Assembly (NCBI RefSeq): GCF_000213175.1
Contig: NW_009799179.1
Location: forward strand, 3,701,551 to 3,765,550
Source: Neurospora tetrasperma FGSC 2508
Taxonomy: Eukaryota; Ascomycota; Sordariomycetes; Sordariales; Sordariaceae
Direction: 5' to 3'
DNA length: 64,000 bases
The notes beneath the pieces were generated by a model. It saw only the letters and a program-made list of their open reading frames with translations. It had not been told where the DNA came from and made no database searches. The position numbers and the translations under genes were made by a program. This document shows, one piece after another, positions 47,601-57,732 of this stretch. The first letter of the stretch is position 1, and the number at the start of each line of letters is the position of its first letter.

Positions 47601-47775
47601 GAGTAGAGCGAGAATGAAGGGGTGGATTGATCGGTGGGTGGGGGAAAGGAGGAGAGGGGGCTTGGTGAGGGTTTTGCATGAGCAGGAAGGGGGAAAGGGA
47701 GAGAAAGGGGAAGGTACAAAAGGGCAGAAGTTTTGGGATGGGAAGGATGGGAGTGGTGGGGAGGTTTATTGGTAA
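44683..47775 (+). CDS. pso2: DNA interstrand crosslink repair nuclease, PSO2/SNM1 family, 1030 aa
   Basis: Single exon. A nuclear 5' exonuclease of the metallo-beta-lactamase/beta-CASP family acting in crosslink repair. In order: a basic serine-rich N-terminus; a PCNA-binding-like box NASILNYFKK at about 48-57; a long acidic, low-complexity region to about 340; a UBZ4-like finger, CPICNASLTG then H-x3-C, at about 358-380; the lactamase domain from about 495 with YFLSHFHSDHYMG (the metal-binding HxHxDH), IEANHCPGSS and HCGDFR; beta-CASP part (CYLDTTYLNP); and the DRMBL region with VVCGTYSIGKER near 770 and VPYSEHSSFREL near 945. A poorly conserved insert lies at about 690-765, and a stretch of six asparagines (one serine follows) at about 870. 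Length exceeds yeast Pso2 (about 660 aa) because of the acidic region and inserts. Catalytic residues look intact. Confidence 0.95.
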   Translation: MPPKLSSSSSAAGKLTSSSSKTPVKSARNKGYITKTPISSKAKPKPNASILNYFKKAADETLFIGEGGVTAEDLEGVDGVGVEGEGESEGGCEVEVEGGGVDLKDAEEDEKQSNDIGGLTKKRSLTSDGSEEETKGKRVKADAVEVKKETEQEEVKLQSEEMIKEMLAVPHSSGAQSAKSVRNPRRGPFLDDSDEEDGGEAEAVEGSAAPVKSAGLSDYEGREKRDESTDKTEVETLENVTKKSRVPLLRQETSGARADTQTNQEDEPAKDGADQIDKDPQEDKENHYNDLQGEELREKRYVQEQARLEAEERRGFIGEDDDYGELMLDDAGFIDEIEDDDDLTFPPANPDAITESCPICNASLTGVTSDQATAHVNACLDGNPSPFPPPNQTAAEQRVPNVKEEFQESANLVNDTMAGLTEGSKRFASRAAVARPGQANPFTLPGDNDDHNPGPDVKLKGTGSSAFSKLMSSHAESAAWATAAAAESASRGMPAYKRTCPFYKIMPNFSICVDAFRYGAVQGCKAYFLSHFHSDHYMGLSASWVHGPIYCSKVTGSLVKTQLRTAAKYVVELEFGETVPVPETGGAVMVTMIEANHCPGSSLFLFEKKVGKEGRTQRILHCGDFRACPAHVEHPLLKPETLDKVTGKIKQQKIDVCYLDTTYLNPRYSFPPQEDVIQACAEVCAKLDRGLKEGNEAEWERLLRMRESGGNAKEGQDVTQFFGYNSKRKGDGGITSNPTPPEEEQQAETKPPPNAFTALTSSSTIRKNRLLVVCGTYSIGKERICVAIAQALGSKIFASPSKIRITKQLDDPELSSLMTADPREAQVHMQALGEIRADTLAEYLELHRSNGFSRIVGFRPSGWSYRPGSGSNNNNNSHEIQLPPDIDTGPPASVPVTAALPPSSLPTTHLLHGNRFRPRFFAQNVVPQRGSGREAMCFGVPYSEHSSFRELALFLMALRVEKVVPTVNVGSEASRARMKGWIDRWVGERRRGGLVRVLHEQEGGKGEKGEGTKGQKFWDGKDGSGGEVYW

Positions 47776-48201
47776 TCTGTGCGGTGATTTGTATGGTGGT
47801 GTGCGGAAGCGGTGGGAAAGGGGGGAGTGCGGTTGGTCGGTTGTTTGTAAATCTCTTTGAAACTCTATCCGGCCGTTGTGTTTGCGTTTCCACTCGCACA
47901 TGGAGAACACCGCCCTTGCCTATTTCTCGGTTCAACTCGGCCGTGTTCATTCCTCATCTGGTATCCGCCTATGTGACACTCTTGACGCCCTGCCTGCCTG
48001 TCTTCTCCCGTACCATCCCATCCTGGTCTCTGGCCCTCTTCGTTTGCCCTTGATTCTCGCGCGCGTTTCCTTCCAGCTTCATCAATTGCATTAGTTGATA
48101 AACAACGTTGGTAGTGACAATAACGGGTCGAAAGTTATGGTGTGCGTTCCGTGAAGTGGTTCTAGAGCGAATGATCCCCTCCTCCTCCTCTCCTCTCACA
48201 T
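47776..48201. other. Convergent intergenic PSO2/LSM2
   Basis: 3' flanks of the two genes, which converge. Nothing else seen. Confidence 0.6.
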
Positions 48202-48970
48202 TTAACCCTGCTTAGCTTTAGTGGCCTGGTTGGCCGCCTCTGCAACACGGCGTTAGTATGAATCCAACCCATTCATCCCTTCCATGCAGCCACCACGAGC
48301 CCCTTCTCACTCAACACACACCAAACATACCTCTTCTCGTGGCATCCTCTAACAACTGAATATCCACGCTCTCCTGGGGCAGGTGAACGTAACGGACCAC
48401 AGACCCGCGGATAAACACATTCTTGACCGCGCTCAGATGCGGATACTTGAGCTCTTCGACGACTTGGATGTTGTCGAGCTTGATGTTGAGGAACTGGTCG
48501 ACGCTCTTGAGCACGCCCCGGATCTGGATGTCGTTCTTGAGCTCGACCGTGACCTCGTGGTCGATGAGGGTTTTGAAGAAGCTTTTTGCGTGAAGTGTCA
48601 GTCTGTATTTGTTTGACTAGATATTGCAGTGGGTGCTTGAAAGGGAAGAAGGGGGGGTGGGAAGATGTGGTGTGGTGTCGATGCGCTGGTTCGTGTTTAT
48701 GAGGGAATGCAGGGGTTGATGAGCAATGTTGGTAAACAGTGTGGTATGTTGAAAACTAAGTCATCATGTGTCAACTCAAGCAGGGCTTGGTCCAGGTGTG
48801 TGAAGCAACTCCTGATATGCGTCGCAGACCTCGTTATGCTCGACTTCAAAGCAGCATCACAACATAGCGTAGACTTGACCCCACTAGTAAATGATGACTT
48901 GATGTGATGAACGAACACGAGTGCTTCTCTTGGGTTAGATGAGATTATTGGATTACCTGAAGAACAACAT
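48202..48970 (-). CDS. lsm2: U6 snRNA-associated Sm-like protein LSm2, 100 aa
   Basis: Three exons: 48970-48957 (only 14 nt), 48581-48331 and 48239-48202. A subunit of the LSm1-7 ring (cytoplasmic mRNA decapping) and the LSm2-8 ring (U6 snRNA in the nucleus). The predicted start MLFFSFFKTL matches the yeast and animal proteins. The Sm1 part is VTVELKNDIQIRGVLKSVDQ with FLNIKLDN, and the Sm2 part is VFIRGSVVRYVHLP. The C-terminus is DATRREAANQATKAKQG. Intron 1 is long (375 nt; GTAATC to AAAAAG); the first exon was found by searching upstream for ATG-Leu-Phe-Phe-AG/GT. Intron 2 is 91 nt (GTATGT, TTGCAG). Without these exons the middle exon has no start and no proper end. Divergent from ADA3, with 1.2 kb between. 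Confidence 0.93.
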
Positions 48971-50182
48971 GGTGTATGTATCAGTGTTGTTAAGTTACCA
49001 AATGAGTGACGGAAAAAGAAAGCAACCTTGATGTTAAGATATGTTGGACAACAGAACTAAGGTGACGGGCATTCATCAATTGGTTGAGTTGCCCGTTGCT
49101 TGCTGGAACTGTACACGCCAAGGAGACAACTGCCCAACTCGGTGGAGGACTTGGAAAGAGGTGAGCCGCGCTTTGGGAGTCCGAGCGTCCATAAAGTGCA
49201 GTGGGAGCACAGACCATTTGTTCTCTATCCGCCAAGACCTGCCCGTATCGTGCTACCAGAGTAGGTAAGTACTGGCAGCTGACAGCCCGGGGAGGTAGGC
49301 AGGTATGACACAGTTAGTTTGTACACTACAGAGCTGCCCTGCCTCCTGAGAGTGCCCATGTTGAAGTCGAACCAAAAGTGTCCTACTGACCTCTACAGGA
49401 AAGTGCTGACAAGTGTGGCACAGGTTCAGTTGTCTGTTGAGCAACGGCAACGCGAGGAATTCACAGGCGCGACACGGGCACATCAGTCACACAAACTCAA
49501 ACACGGAAATAGCATTGCGAGGCCCAGGGCAAGGGCAACTTGGAACCCCAATTCCACTTGCAACTCGAAGTGTACTCTACCTCTGCTACGTAACTTAGTC
49601 ACCTAACCTACTTACGTACACTTACAACGCAGAACGCTACCTACAGAGCAAGTGGAAGTTGAAAAAGGCCCGCCCAGCGCTCTGGCCCAGCCCCATCATT
49701 GCCTGATTCCCACACGGGTCGAACAGCTACCTAGACACCACTCGGGCATTCTTCACTCCCCGCGAGCGACAGTCAGGGTCGACAGGGATGTGCCATCAGT
49801 TATTGTGCCGTCATTGGATTGTGTATCGACCAGCATCGACCGCCTTTCAGCGAGCGAGGCAGACCGCGACGAGCATCCCTCGAGCACGTCGTGGACGCGG
49901 CAGCCTTCCCGGGTCCTGATACCCCTTATTAGACAGACAGACGCCATATCGACATCGCCGTTACCTACCGAGGACCCAGACCAGCCAGCCCCCCCAAGAC
50001 CCCCCGAGTCCGGATCCTCTTCCACGGAACTCCCTAAAATCCCAACAGATACCTGGAACCCCCGACAGCACACGGGCCGGAAGTCGCCGCGCCAGGATCA
50101 CCCGTAGTAAGGTGCGCAGCAGCCAGCGGCCAGCACAAAAAAAGCCAGGAGCGCGCGCGGGGTTGCCGATTACGCAGCAACA
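48971..50182. other. Divergent promoter region LSM2/ADA3
   Basis: 1.2 kb between divergent starts. Short frames only; no gene supported. The last few hundred bases are C-rich and probably the ADA3 leader. Confidence 0.55.
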
Positions 50183-52537
50183 ATGCCGCCGCCCTCGGGC
50201 CAAAAAGGCAGCCAGAAGGGCACGGGGAAGAAGGGTGGAGCGGGTGTCATGCGTCAGCACCAGCACCCGCGCAGTCGCAACACCACGCCCAGCGCCGGCT
50301 CTCCCCAGGTCGCCAGCCTGCCCCCCATTGAGCAGCACGAGACGGCTACCCTGGACGTGCGCTTCGACCTCTTCCGCAACATCACGTACGACGACCTTGT
50401 CGACCACGTCGCTAACAACACCGCATCGCCCGACTCCAAGAGCCTCGATGGCCTCCTGTCCCGCCTGTCACGTCTTAGCGAGGTCATTGACAAGCGGGGC
50501 ACCAACTGTGACAAAGGCATGCGTCTGCTCGCCCAGTCCCGCCGCCTCCGCGAGAGCGAGCTGGCTGCCGAGCGCGGCCGCGAGGAGGAACGCCGCCAGA
50601 AGGAAGCCGACGAGGAGGAGCGTGCCGAGCGCAAAGCCAACAAGAAGAAGCGGAAGGCCACCGAGAACCTGGCCCCGCCCCAGGGAAATAGTATAGGTCC
50701 GTTACCACCACCTTCACCTTACCACCGTGCATTCCCTCCCCAATTGAAATTATCTACCTGCTTTGACAATACAAAGCATGGTCCTGACTCCCCTCTCTCC
50801 TCCGCAGAATATTCTTCCCCGGTTCGCGAGTCCGGAAACAAAGCCAGGAAGCTCTCCCGCGATGATTCTGCCAGCTCCTCTCTCTCGCCAGTCGCCCCCA
50901 GGACGCCCTCTGCCATGGAGGCCGACGAAAAGACAAAAACCGAGGAAAATGACGACGACGACGACGATGACGATTCCGATGACGATGGCCAGCCTCCGCC
51001 GCCTGCACGACCACAGGCCAACACTTTTGGCGATGACCCATCTACCTTCCCCGATCCGACCGTCTACGAAATCCTCCCGGTGAAGCCGGGCATGACAGAA
51101 GACGAAATCAAGGAGATCTATTCAGTTGCAGTGTATCCAAAGAGCGACCTGGCCGACATAATAGCTGGCGATCCCCCCGATAAAGACTTCAGCAATGCGA
51201 AACCTAGCAATCAAATCAACTTTTCTACTTTCAGCACTTATGTCGAACCGTTTTTCCGACCGTTTACAGAAGAAGATCTCGCCTTCCTTAGAGAGCGTGG
51301 CGATCGAGTCACGCCCTTTGTTATGCCGAAGCGCGGGAAGAAACATTACACAGAAATATGGGCCGAAGAGGACGGCGCCATGGTCATTGATTCGGCAGAT
51401 GTCAAGGACAAGCTGCCCCCCAACCAGCCTCGCGGTAACATAGAGAACATGAACGACGAAATTGCCGAGACAGACAAGCTCTCGGTTGGGCCCATTCTAG
51501 CACGGCTATTACAGACGATGCGGCCCGAGCATCGCGCACCGCCTGCGGATGAGAGACAAAACGGCGCCACTGCTGACGGGGATGTTACTATGAACGGCGT
51601 CGATCGCTTTGATTTCGGGGACACTCAACCACAGACAGCATCGCCCACGGTAAATGGAATCAATGGCACAACTGGACAGTCCACCTCAACCCAACTCCCG
51701 CCTGCGACTTTCATGCCCGAGTCCAACAGCGAATCATGGAAGAAAGCTTCGCATCCTAAACTCGATTATTCCCAAGTGGATGAACGTCTCAAACAAGAGC
51801 TACGACATATTGGCTTCCTACCTTTCCCGCCCGACCAAACCAACGGGACCTCTTCCACGGCCAACAACGTCTCATCATCGAATACAGGTAATAACAACAC
51901 GTCTTCCACGAGCGGCTCATCTGCCTCGCATCCCTCCGGCGGCGATCCTGGTCCCACAGCTGCCGATTTCGATGGTCATTATGATGATGAAGTTGCCGCC
52001 CGATTACGTCTTCTCCAATCCCGTCTGCACGAGCAGGTTCTTCTTAACGGTGCCCGCAAAGCGCGCCTCACTGAGCTTGTCAAAGAGCGCATGGCGTTTC
52101 AAGAGTATCAGACCATTCTTGAAGACCTTGATAGCCAAGTGCAAGCAGCCTACCTCAAACGGACCCGTACAATGGGCAAGAAACCAAAGAAAGCCCGGCC
52201 AGGCGCCGCAAAGGATGGCGCCAACGCGAATGGCGGGTCCGGGACGCCCGGCCCAGGCGGTGCGGCAGGCATGGCGAGGCCAGGCATTGGAGACCTTACG
52301 CGCACGCTCATGGAGCGTAGGCGGAGGTGGATTGAGAACATGGGGCCGCTTTTTGAGGATGACGTGCCCCCTTCGGAAGATATGAGTCCAGCGGCAAGGA
52401 GGATTCGGGGCTCCAAACTCATGAAGGTTCCTAGGGTAAATGAAGAAGGGAGCACGATTTTTCCACGAGAAGCAATGGCTGAACTTATCAAGCGGGAGAA
52501 AGAGTCCTGGGACGACGAAGAGGCTGACGAGGAGTGA
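50183..52537 (+). CDS. ada3: SAGA/ADA complex subunit ADA3/NGG1, up to 784 aa
   Basis: An adaptor subunit of the GCN5 histone acetyltransferase module in SAGA/ADA, nuclear. Seen: a glycine/lysine-rich start; a conserved N-terminal block at about 55-125 ([34 protein letters not shown]); a charged coiled coil of glutamate/arginine at about 125-160; an aspartate run at about 257-264; a block around [19 protein letters not shown]; and the C-terminal ADA3 domain at about 600-665 ([34 protein letters not shown]). The frame is open throughout, but 50697-50807 looks like an intron: GTCCGT donor, TCCTGACTCCC branch and tract, CTCCTCCGCAG acceptor, 111 nt, no stop. A GTATAG donor at 50691 would give 117 nt, also divisible by three. 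Spliced length would be 747 or 745 aa. The intron part encodes a proline/serine/tyrosine-rich stretch of low conservation value, so splicing is likely. Confidence 0.92.
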   Translation: MPPPSGQKGSQKGTGKKGGAGVMRQHQHPRSRNTTPSAGSPQVASLPPIEQHETATLDVRFDLFRNITYDDLVDHVANNTASPDSKSLDGLLSRLSRLSEVIDKRGTNCDKGMRLLAQSRRLRESELAAERGREEERRQKEADEEERAERKANKKKRKATENLAPPQGNSIGPLPPPSPYHRAFPPQLKLSTCFDNTKHGPDSPLSSAEYSSPVRESGNKARKLSRDDSASSSLSPVAPRTPSAMEADEKTKTEENDDDDDDDDSDDDGQPPPPARPQANTFGDDPSTFPDPTVYEILPVKPGMTEDEIKEIYSVAVYPKSDLADIIAGDPPDKDFSNAKPSNQINFSTFSTYVEPFFRPFTEEDLAFLRERGDRVTPFVMPKRGKKHYTEIWAEEDGAMVIDSADVKDKLPPNQPRGNIENMNDEIAETDKLSVGPILARLLQTMRPEHRAPPADERQNGATADGDVTMNGVDRFDFGDTQPQTASPTVNGINGTTGQSTSTQLPPATFMPESNSESWKKASHPKLDYSQVDERLKQELRHIGFLPFPPDQTNGTSSTANNVSSSNTGNNNTSSTSGSSASHPSGGDPGPTAADFDGHYDDEVAARLRLLQSRLHEQVLLNGARKARLTELVKERMAFQEYQTILEDLDSQVQAAYLKRTRTMGKKPKKARPGAAKDGANANGGSGTPGPGGAAGMARPGIGDLTRTLMERRRRWIENMGPLFEDDVPPSEDMSPAARRIRGSKLMKVPRVNEEGSTIFPREAMAELIKREKESWDDEEADEE

Positions 52538-52653
52538 CTAGCTTCTCCCACACATGTTACCTCCCAGGCCTCTTGCGGTCTTCCCATACTCAGAGTCCTC
52601 CTGTTCGGGCGTCGTCCCCGAAATTCCACAACGATGAGAATATGGCATAGATT

Positions 52654-53278
52654 GTGGATGTTCATCGAGATGAGCAACTCAGTACATCGGCTGGACCTGA
52701 TGAGAAAGAACATGATCAATTCAACATACTGTTCGGATTCGATGAGGAAGAACTCGAGCAGGTCAGCACTTTGGCCGGGCCTGATGAGAAAGAAGAGCAC
52801 GAGCAACAAAACGGACGTAAAACCCAGGTACAAGACCAACACCAAAACAAACGCGAAGACAAGTCAGAGGACAAACAACGGGACGAACTTCGTCCTGCAA
52901 CAGAACTTTCCGGCATACGAAGGCGTCAGCGATGCAAGGAACGTACGATCAAGTGCATGGGATTCATAACGCCGTGCGATGAATGCAATGCATCAAGGCT
53001 GGCCTGGAGGATCACTGTCGCCTACCCCCATTTTTTTACCGTATGGTATAAGATGCCAGCGATGCAAAGGAATCAGCAGCTTTGTGTATACCGTCGAGAA
53101 GCCTTGCACGTCCTGTGTCAAGGCCGGAGTAGGAGATTAGTGTCGCCCAGAACTAAAGCGGCGAATCTCCCGAGGCACAGGATGTCAACGATGCACAAGG
53201 ATACAACACCTCGTATGTACTATCGAGAAGCCCTGTCCGCCCTGTTTCAAGGCTGGCGTGGGAGATCAGTGTCGCTAA
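52654..53278 (+). pseudogene. Decayed gene with 14-aa acidic repeats and three tandem zinc-cluster repeats
   Basis: No ATG opens the frame; an in-frame stop lies at 52648-52650 and the first codon of the open part is GTG. The first part has a 14-residue repeat (AGPDEKEHDQFNIL, FGFDEEELEQVSTL, AGPDEKEEHEQQ). Then come three copies, 129-130 nt apart, of a cysteine motif starting near 52921, 53051 and 53180. Copy 3 is C-x2-C-x7-C-x5-C-x2-C-x7-C with EKPC and KAGVGDQCR, close to a Zn2Cys6 cluster. Copy 1 has lost its first cysteine and is frameshifted before KAG. Copy 2 has a stop (TAG at 53138, where copy 3 has CAG) and a lost third cysteine (TAT for TGT). Both copy 2 changes are C-to-T on one strand in a CpA context, the type made by repeat-induced point mutation. 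It lies between ADA3 and TPC1. Unlikely to give a product. Confidence 0.65.
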
Positions 53279-54410
53279 GCACCAATGGAGGTGGTGCGCA
53301 AGAAGTTGCCTGCGTCATGGGCACAAAAAAAAAAGTGTCAATCTCAGCAACAGAGGGTCGTGTTCTCCTCTCGTGAGAATGTCTGATTGACAGCTTTGGG
53401 TAAAGATCCTGCCGAAGCGTCAACTGGCCAAATACTGAGAACAACAAGTGGCTGCTCATGAGCTAGGAGGAGGACGGTCGCCTCAGTCACTTCTTTGCTT
53501 TCTATCTTTTTACATTTTTCATCATGGGATGACCAAGGTGGGTGTATCCGGTTTGGATTTTCTTATCACTGGCCTGTACCACTATACCTACTCGACTATT
53601 TTGGTTGACTATTTCCCACCCATCCCGTATTACTGAAAGGTTCTTGTCTCCTTATTTTCTTCCATCAGTGTACTTGGCTTCTCTGTTTTTGACTTTCCAT
53701 CTATCTTTCCGGGGTTGGGAAGAGGCTACACAGCAGGTGTGGTCTTGTATGCATGGTCGGCGTTCTGGATGGTCAAAATGGCGTAAAATTGGGCAGGGTA
53801 GGGTACGGCAAAGAGGCTGGTAACCACTACTGCTTCTGGGTTCAAAGATGAGGCAGGTTGTCCGTTAGTGGGTTTTATCGCGATTATGGCTTGGGATATC
53901 ATTTGGAGCACAAACCAGGCGACAGTACCAGGTATTGAATGAGATCACAGGAGAATGTCAGGCCGATGATATGTCTTCCATGTTACATGTATGTGACCTG
54001 CTCAATGATACAACGGGCATTGATGCGGGTCACTTTGTTCTTGTTCATGTTGCGTTTTCAAAAAAAAAAAAGTCAGCGATTCCGCTCATTCCGAACACTC
54101 CGTAAAATCAATCCCAGGACATGCCCGAGTCTTGAATATGTGTCAATATCTTAATTGTCAGTAAATGCATTGTCATGGCCGGATCCGATCTGTCTGGGTA
54201 ATCGTGAATGAGTTCCGTTTCATAGGGCTGTGTTGTCACTACTTTTAACCACAATTCGGGATTCACGTCAAGAACGTAACACATACAAAACAAAACAAAT
54301 GGAATTCGGCGCCTGTGCTTGCTAACTCACCGCGCTGTCTATCTAGGCACCTATAGCGCCTCGCTTATCTACCAGCTAAAAACTCACAAAACCGTCGTTG
54401 TTATTTGAAA
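53279..54410. other. Intergenic, downstream of TPC1
   Basis: No gene seen. Contains short A and T runs (for example 54060-54071) and the 3' flank of the carrier gene. Confidence 0.55.
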
Positions 54411-55513
54411 TTATACCCCCTCCTTCCGCCCCGACCCCGCCTCTCCAAGCCTGATATACAACTTCAACGCCCGCTCATAAGTCCACATTGTAACTGCGCT
54501 CGCTGGCGCTGCCTTGACCAAGCTGACCGTCAGTCCCCTATACAATCCCCTCACCCCCTCTCTCCTCACAATCGTCGCTACCGTCTTCACCATCCTCCCG
54601 TCATAAACGGGTATGTTCTTATGCACATACATTCCCCTCGTCGGTCCCTGCACTTGGATCCTCTTCCTCACCAAGTCCAACGGAAATGTGCCTGTCTTGG
54701 CCATCACGCTCGCCAACACGCCTGCCACTGCGCTACCCGAGCTGTAGGGCAGCTCAAGCTGGGAGAGCCGGGGCCGAAGGGTTTCGTACACGCAGAAGAA
54801 CGTGCCCATGTAAGGGATGATTTGCGCCAACCCGGGCCCAAGGCCGCGGAAGTAACCGGTGACGCCTTCAGAGACGTAAATGGTTTTGAGCGCTTGAAGA
54901 AGAGAAGGGTAGACGCGCTCGACGCCTTGCGCGGCGAAGCGGGTACGTAGTAAATCGAGGGGGTAGGTAACTGCCGTGGCGACGCCACCGGCTGAGGCGC
55001 CGGCTATGAAGGACTCGACTGATGGGGGCAGGTGTTTGTTTTGGTCTTTGGGGAAAGCGGCTTGAAGAAACTGGGTGATGGAGCGGTAGGTGGTGAATTG
55101 AACGGCGGCGTACGAGACGTAGAGAAGCTCGGCGGGGATGTTGCCCTTCCAGAGACCTGTGAGACCTTCGGTGCGCAGAATGTGTCGGATTGTAGGGAGG
55201 GTGCCCTTGTAGACGGGCCCGCCGCCGATGATTTCGGCACCGCGCTGGTGGATGAGCGGGTCCGAGAGGGAGTGGTGTTGCAGCTGGAGGCGGATCTTGA
55301 CGACGTCGAGGGGGGCGATGACGAAACTGTTGGGAGGCAGTACGGGGGCAGGTTAGTGACAGAGGTTGGTTGGGGCAAGGACTTTCTTAGGCAACTTTCA
55401 AGGGAAAGGGGGTCGTGACGGACGTACCGAGAGATCAAGCCGGCCGTTGCGCCGGCGGCTGTCACCTGAAGGCGGGAACCCTCATCCTTGAGGCGTTCGG
55501 CCTTGCCAGACAT
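54411..55513 (-). CDS. tpc1: Mitochondrial thiamine pyrophosphate carrier 1, 333 aa
   Basis: Two exons, 55513-55428 and 55326-54411; the 101-nt intron (GTACGT, ACTAAC, CAACAG) splits the arginine codon before FVIAPLDVV. An inner-membrane carrier that imports thiamine pyrophosphate into the matrix, needed by pyruvate and 2-oxoglutarate dehydrogenases. Three mitochondrial-carrier repeats are present, each with the P-x-D/E-x-x-K/R signature: [11 protein letters not shown] near 33, [10 protein letters not shown] near 137 and [11 protein letters not shown] near 243, with matching loops such as [32 protein letters not shown] and [19 protein letters not shown]. Length and the N-terminal [15 protein letters not shown] fit fungal TPC1. 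The intron spans the end of the first hydrophobic helix, so the short first exon is essential. The assignment to TPC1 rather than another carrier is by overall resemblance. Confidence 0.9.
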
Positions 55514-57732
55514 TCATCCAGCACGCAATACAGCGGAGAGACTGGAGAAGTGGGCGCGCCCGGTAAACGTGGGCTGAGCGATACGTGATCGACGGCCGGT
55601 CGTTGTCGAAGTGCGGGAGAGAGGGCCAGGCTCGAGCTGACGTAGAGATACCGCTACCTTGCGGACCGCAGGTACTAGCGTTCAGTGTGTTCGGGCTTCG
55701 GTGTTCAGATGTACCGACGGCAGTGCTGTGCGCCTTGCGGTGGTAGCTCCGGAGATGGCGCTTCGTGTGTTTCTTGGACGACGGTCGTCAAGCCTTTGCG
55801 GTTCTTTTGTAAATTCATGATAAGCAGATGTGGGATGTAACTGCGACAAGATATCAAATTGAAGTGAAAACTGCCCCAGGGCAGTGATCTAATTGGATGG
55901 GGCAGGCGCGCCAAGGCTTTGTTGAATCTTTTCCGCGTTGATCAGTCGTCTACCACCGGCTTGTACCATGGGATAAGACGGCGAATTGATAACGCACAAG
56001 GTTCATGCGCTGGTCCCTGATCAATGCCTTATGTGGCTGAGAAGTGTCGGGAATGAATGCGTGTACGTGCGTCTTAGATTTTCTAGAAGAGCCGAACATG
56101 TTTGTAATCCAATTGGGCCTCAGAAACGGAGACGGACATGGTACCTAGTGAATGGGGCTTTTGGTGTCGTTTGATGCTGCAGCGCAATGCCCTGGTTCTG
56201 TGTACACACTGCCTCCATGTATGTATGTGCTTAGGCGTTGCATCAAGCACTTGCCCATCTGCCCAGGGTGTTGTGGTCTTACTGCTTTTGCAAACTGATG
56301 GCGATGACGGTGACTCGCAAGGCGAAGTCTTATCCTTCTCGTCTTGAAGAGGCGTAGCCGTCATGACAGCAGTGACGACATTGTTCACGACTCGCACCTC
56401 GAGGATCAACAGGGGTGCCACGCGCTCAGCTCAGCCTTGGCTTCCACTTTGTCACTTGGTTTGAAGATCGTTGCACTGGCTACGTACGTAACGTCCTGTC
56501 GTGACCCGTATGGTCTGTGATAATTTGGTTGAGAGCTGTTGCTCTGTTGGGTAGAACGAGAGCCGGCATACAAACTGTGTGATGAGTCGTTATGGAATAT
56601 TCTTGTCCTATAGAAGGGATGGCACCAAAGCATACATGATTCCTCGACATGAGTTGATGTGACCCTTAGGTTTGGCGTACCTGTGAGAGCTTTATCCCTA
56701 TGGGGTAAGCAGGAGTTAATGATACCGGCGTCGGTCGAGCGGTTGTGGCACGGAAAGGGGGTACAGTAGGTGATTCCGTCCCCTCCTCCATCCACATGCT
56801 AATCAAATGGACACGTCCGGAGTCGAGGACGGTTCACCGTAGCACTGCCATGTCCGGGGTTGGCGCTAATTGGTTCCATCCGCCCGAAGGTTGCTACCCA
56901 GCAATCGCCCACAGCAACCATCTCACCACCCCAGTGAGGAGTCAACCCCAGTATTTCCTTGAATTGGCTAAAGCTGCCCACACCTGGCCCCAGTTCTCCA
57001 GGTACGTACCTGCCGACGGGATGCACCCCAGCGTTGTGAGAATGTCCACCTGCGCTCAATGCACAGGGCTCTCAACTCTTGCAGTTCACGAGATGGACCC
57101 CGTCATCTTCATCATCCCGCAGCAACGGAACTGGCAACAGGGCATCGAAGCGTAGCAGAATCCCGTGAACCCACCGGTGGGACTTTTGTTCATCCTCCGA
57201 GGCTGTTAGTTATATCCCTGATCTCCGTTCTCTCTTCCATCCCGTCTTCTTTCCGCTGTTCTTTCTTTTCTCTTACTTTTATTTTCAAGTAACGACTTTG
57301 CATCTTCACCACTTCACCTGCTTGCCCATCGAACCGAAGCGCTGCACGCCATCTGCAGCAACAGAACCTGCGTCCAACCTCATACATCCACCAAACCCCT
57401 TGCCATCCGCAGTGCTTGCAGTGAGTGCATAGAGATCGAGCTAGATACATCAGGTCTTCCTGCCCATCTGCAAGACAAGCATCCCAGCCACGCTCCACTG
57501 CACACATACTCATCGACGTGTGTTGGGCCAAACCTTCGCATGTGATTCACTTTGTTCGTCTGCCAAGACCAGTCGCTATAAAGTCAACTAGTTGGAACCT
57601 TTGTTGAGAGTCATCCTCAAGGTTGTCCAACTTCTCTTGGAGAGTGCTACAAGCAAAGCTTTGGACCCCCGCATCAAACACATATTACAACCTTGCCTTC
57701 ACAATCTCATTACGACAACGACTATACCTACC
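55514..57732. other. Divergent intergenic region, 2.2 kb
   Basis: Lies between divergent starts at 55513 and 57733. No gene is supported; frames such as 56745-57155 (plus) lack recognisable features. The last 500 nt is C/T-rich, consistent with the leader of the next gene; a frame from a TTG at 57592 runs into it, but the first ATG is at 57733. Confidence 0.5.

Noticed and set aside
57592-57732. Extension of the 429-aa gene upstream to a TTG codon
   Set aside because: Not an ATG; the first ATG in good context is at 57733 and the upstream part is C/T-rich leader-like sequence.
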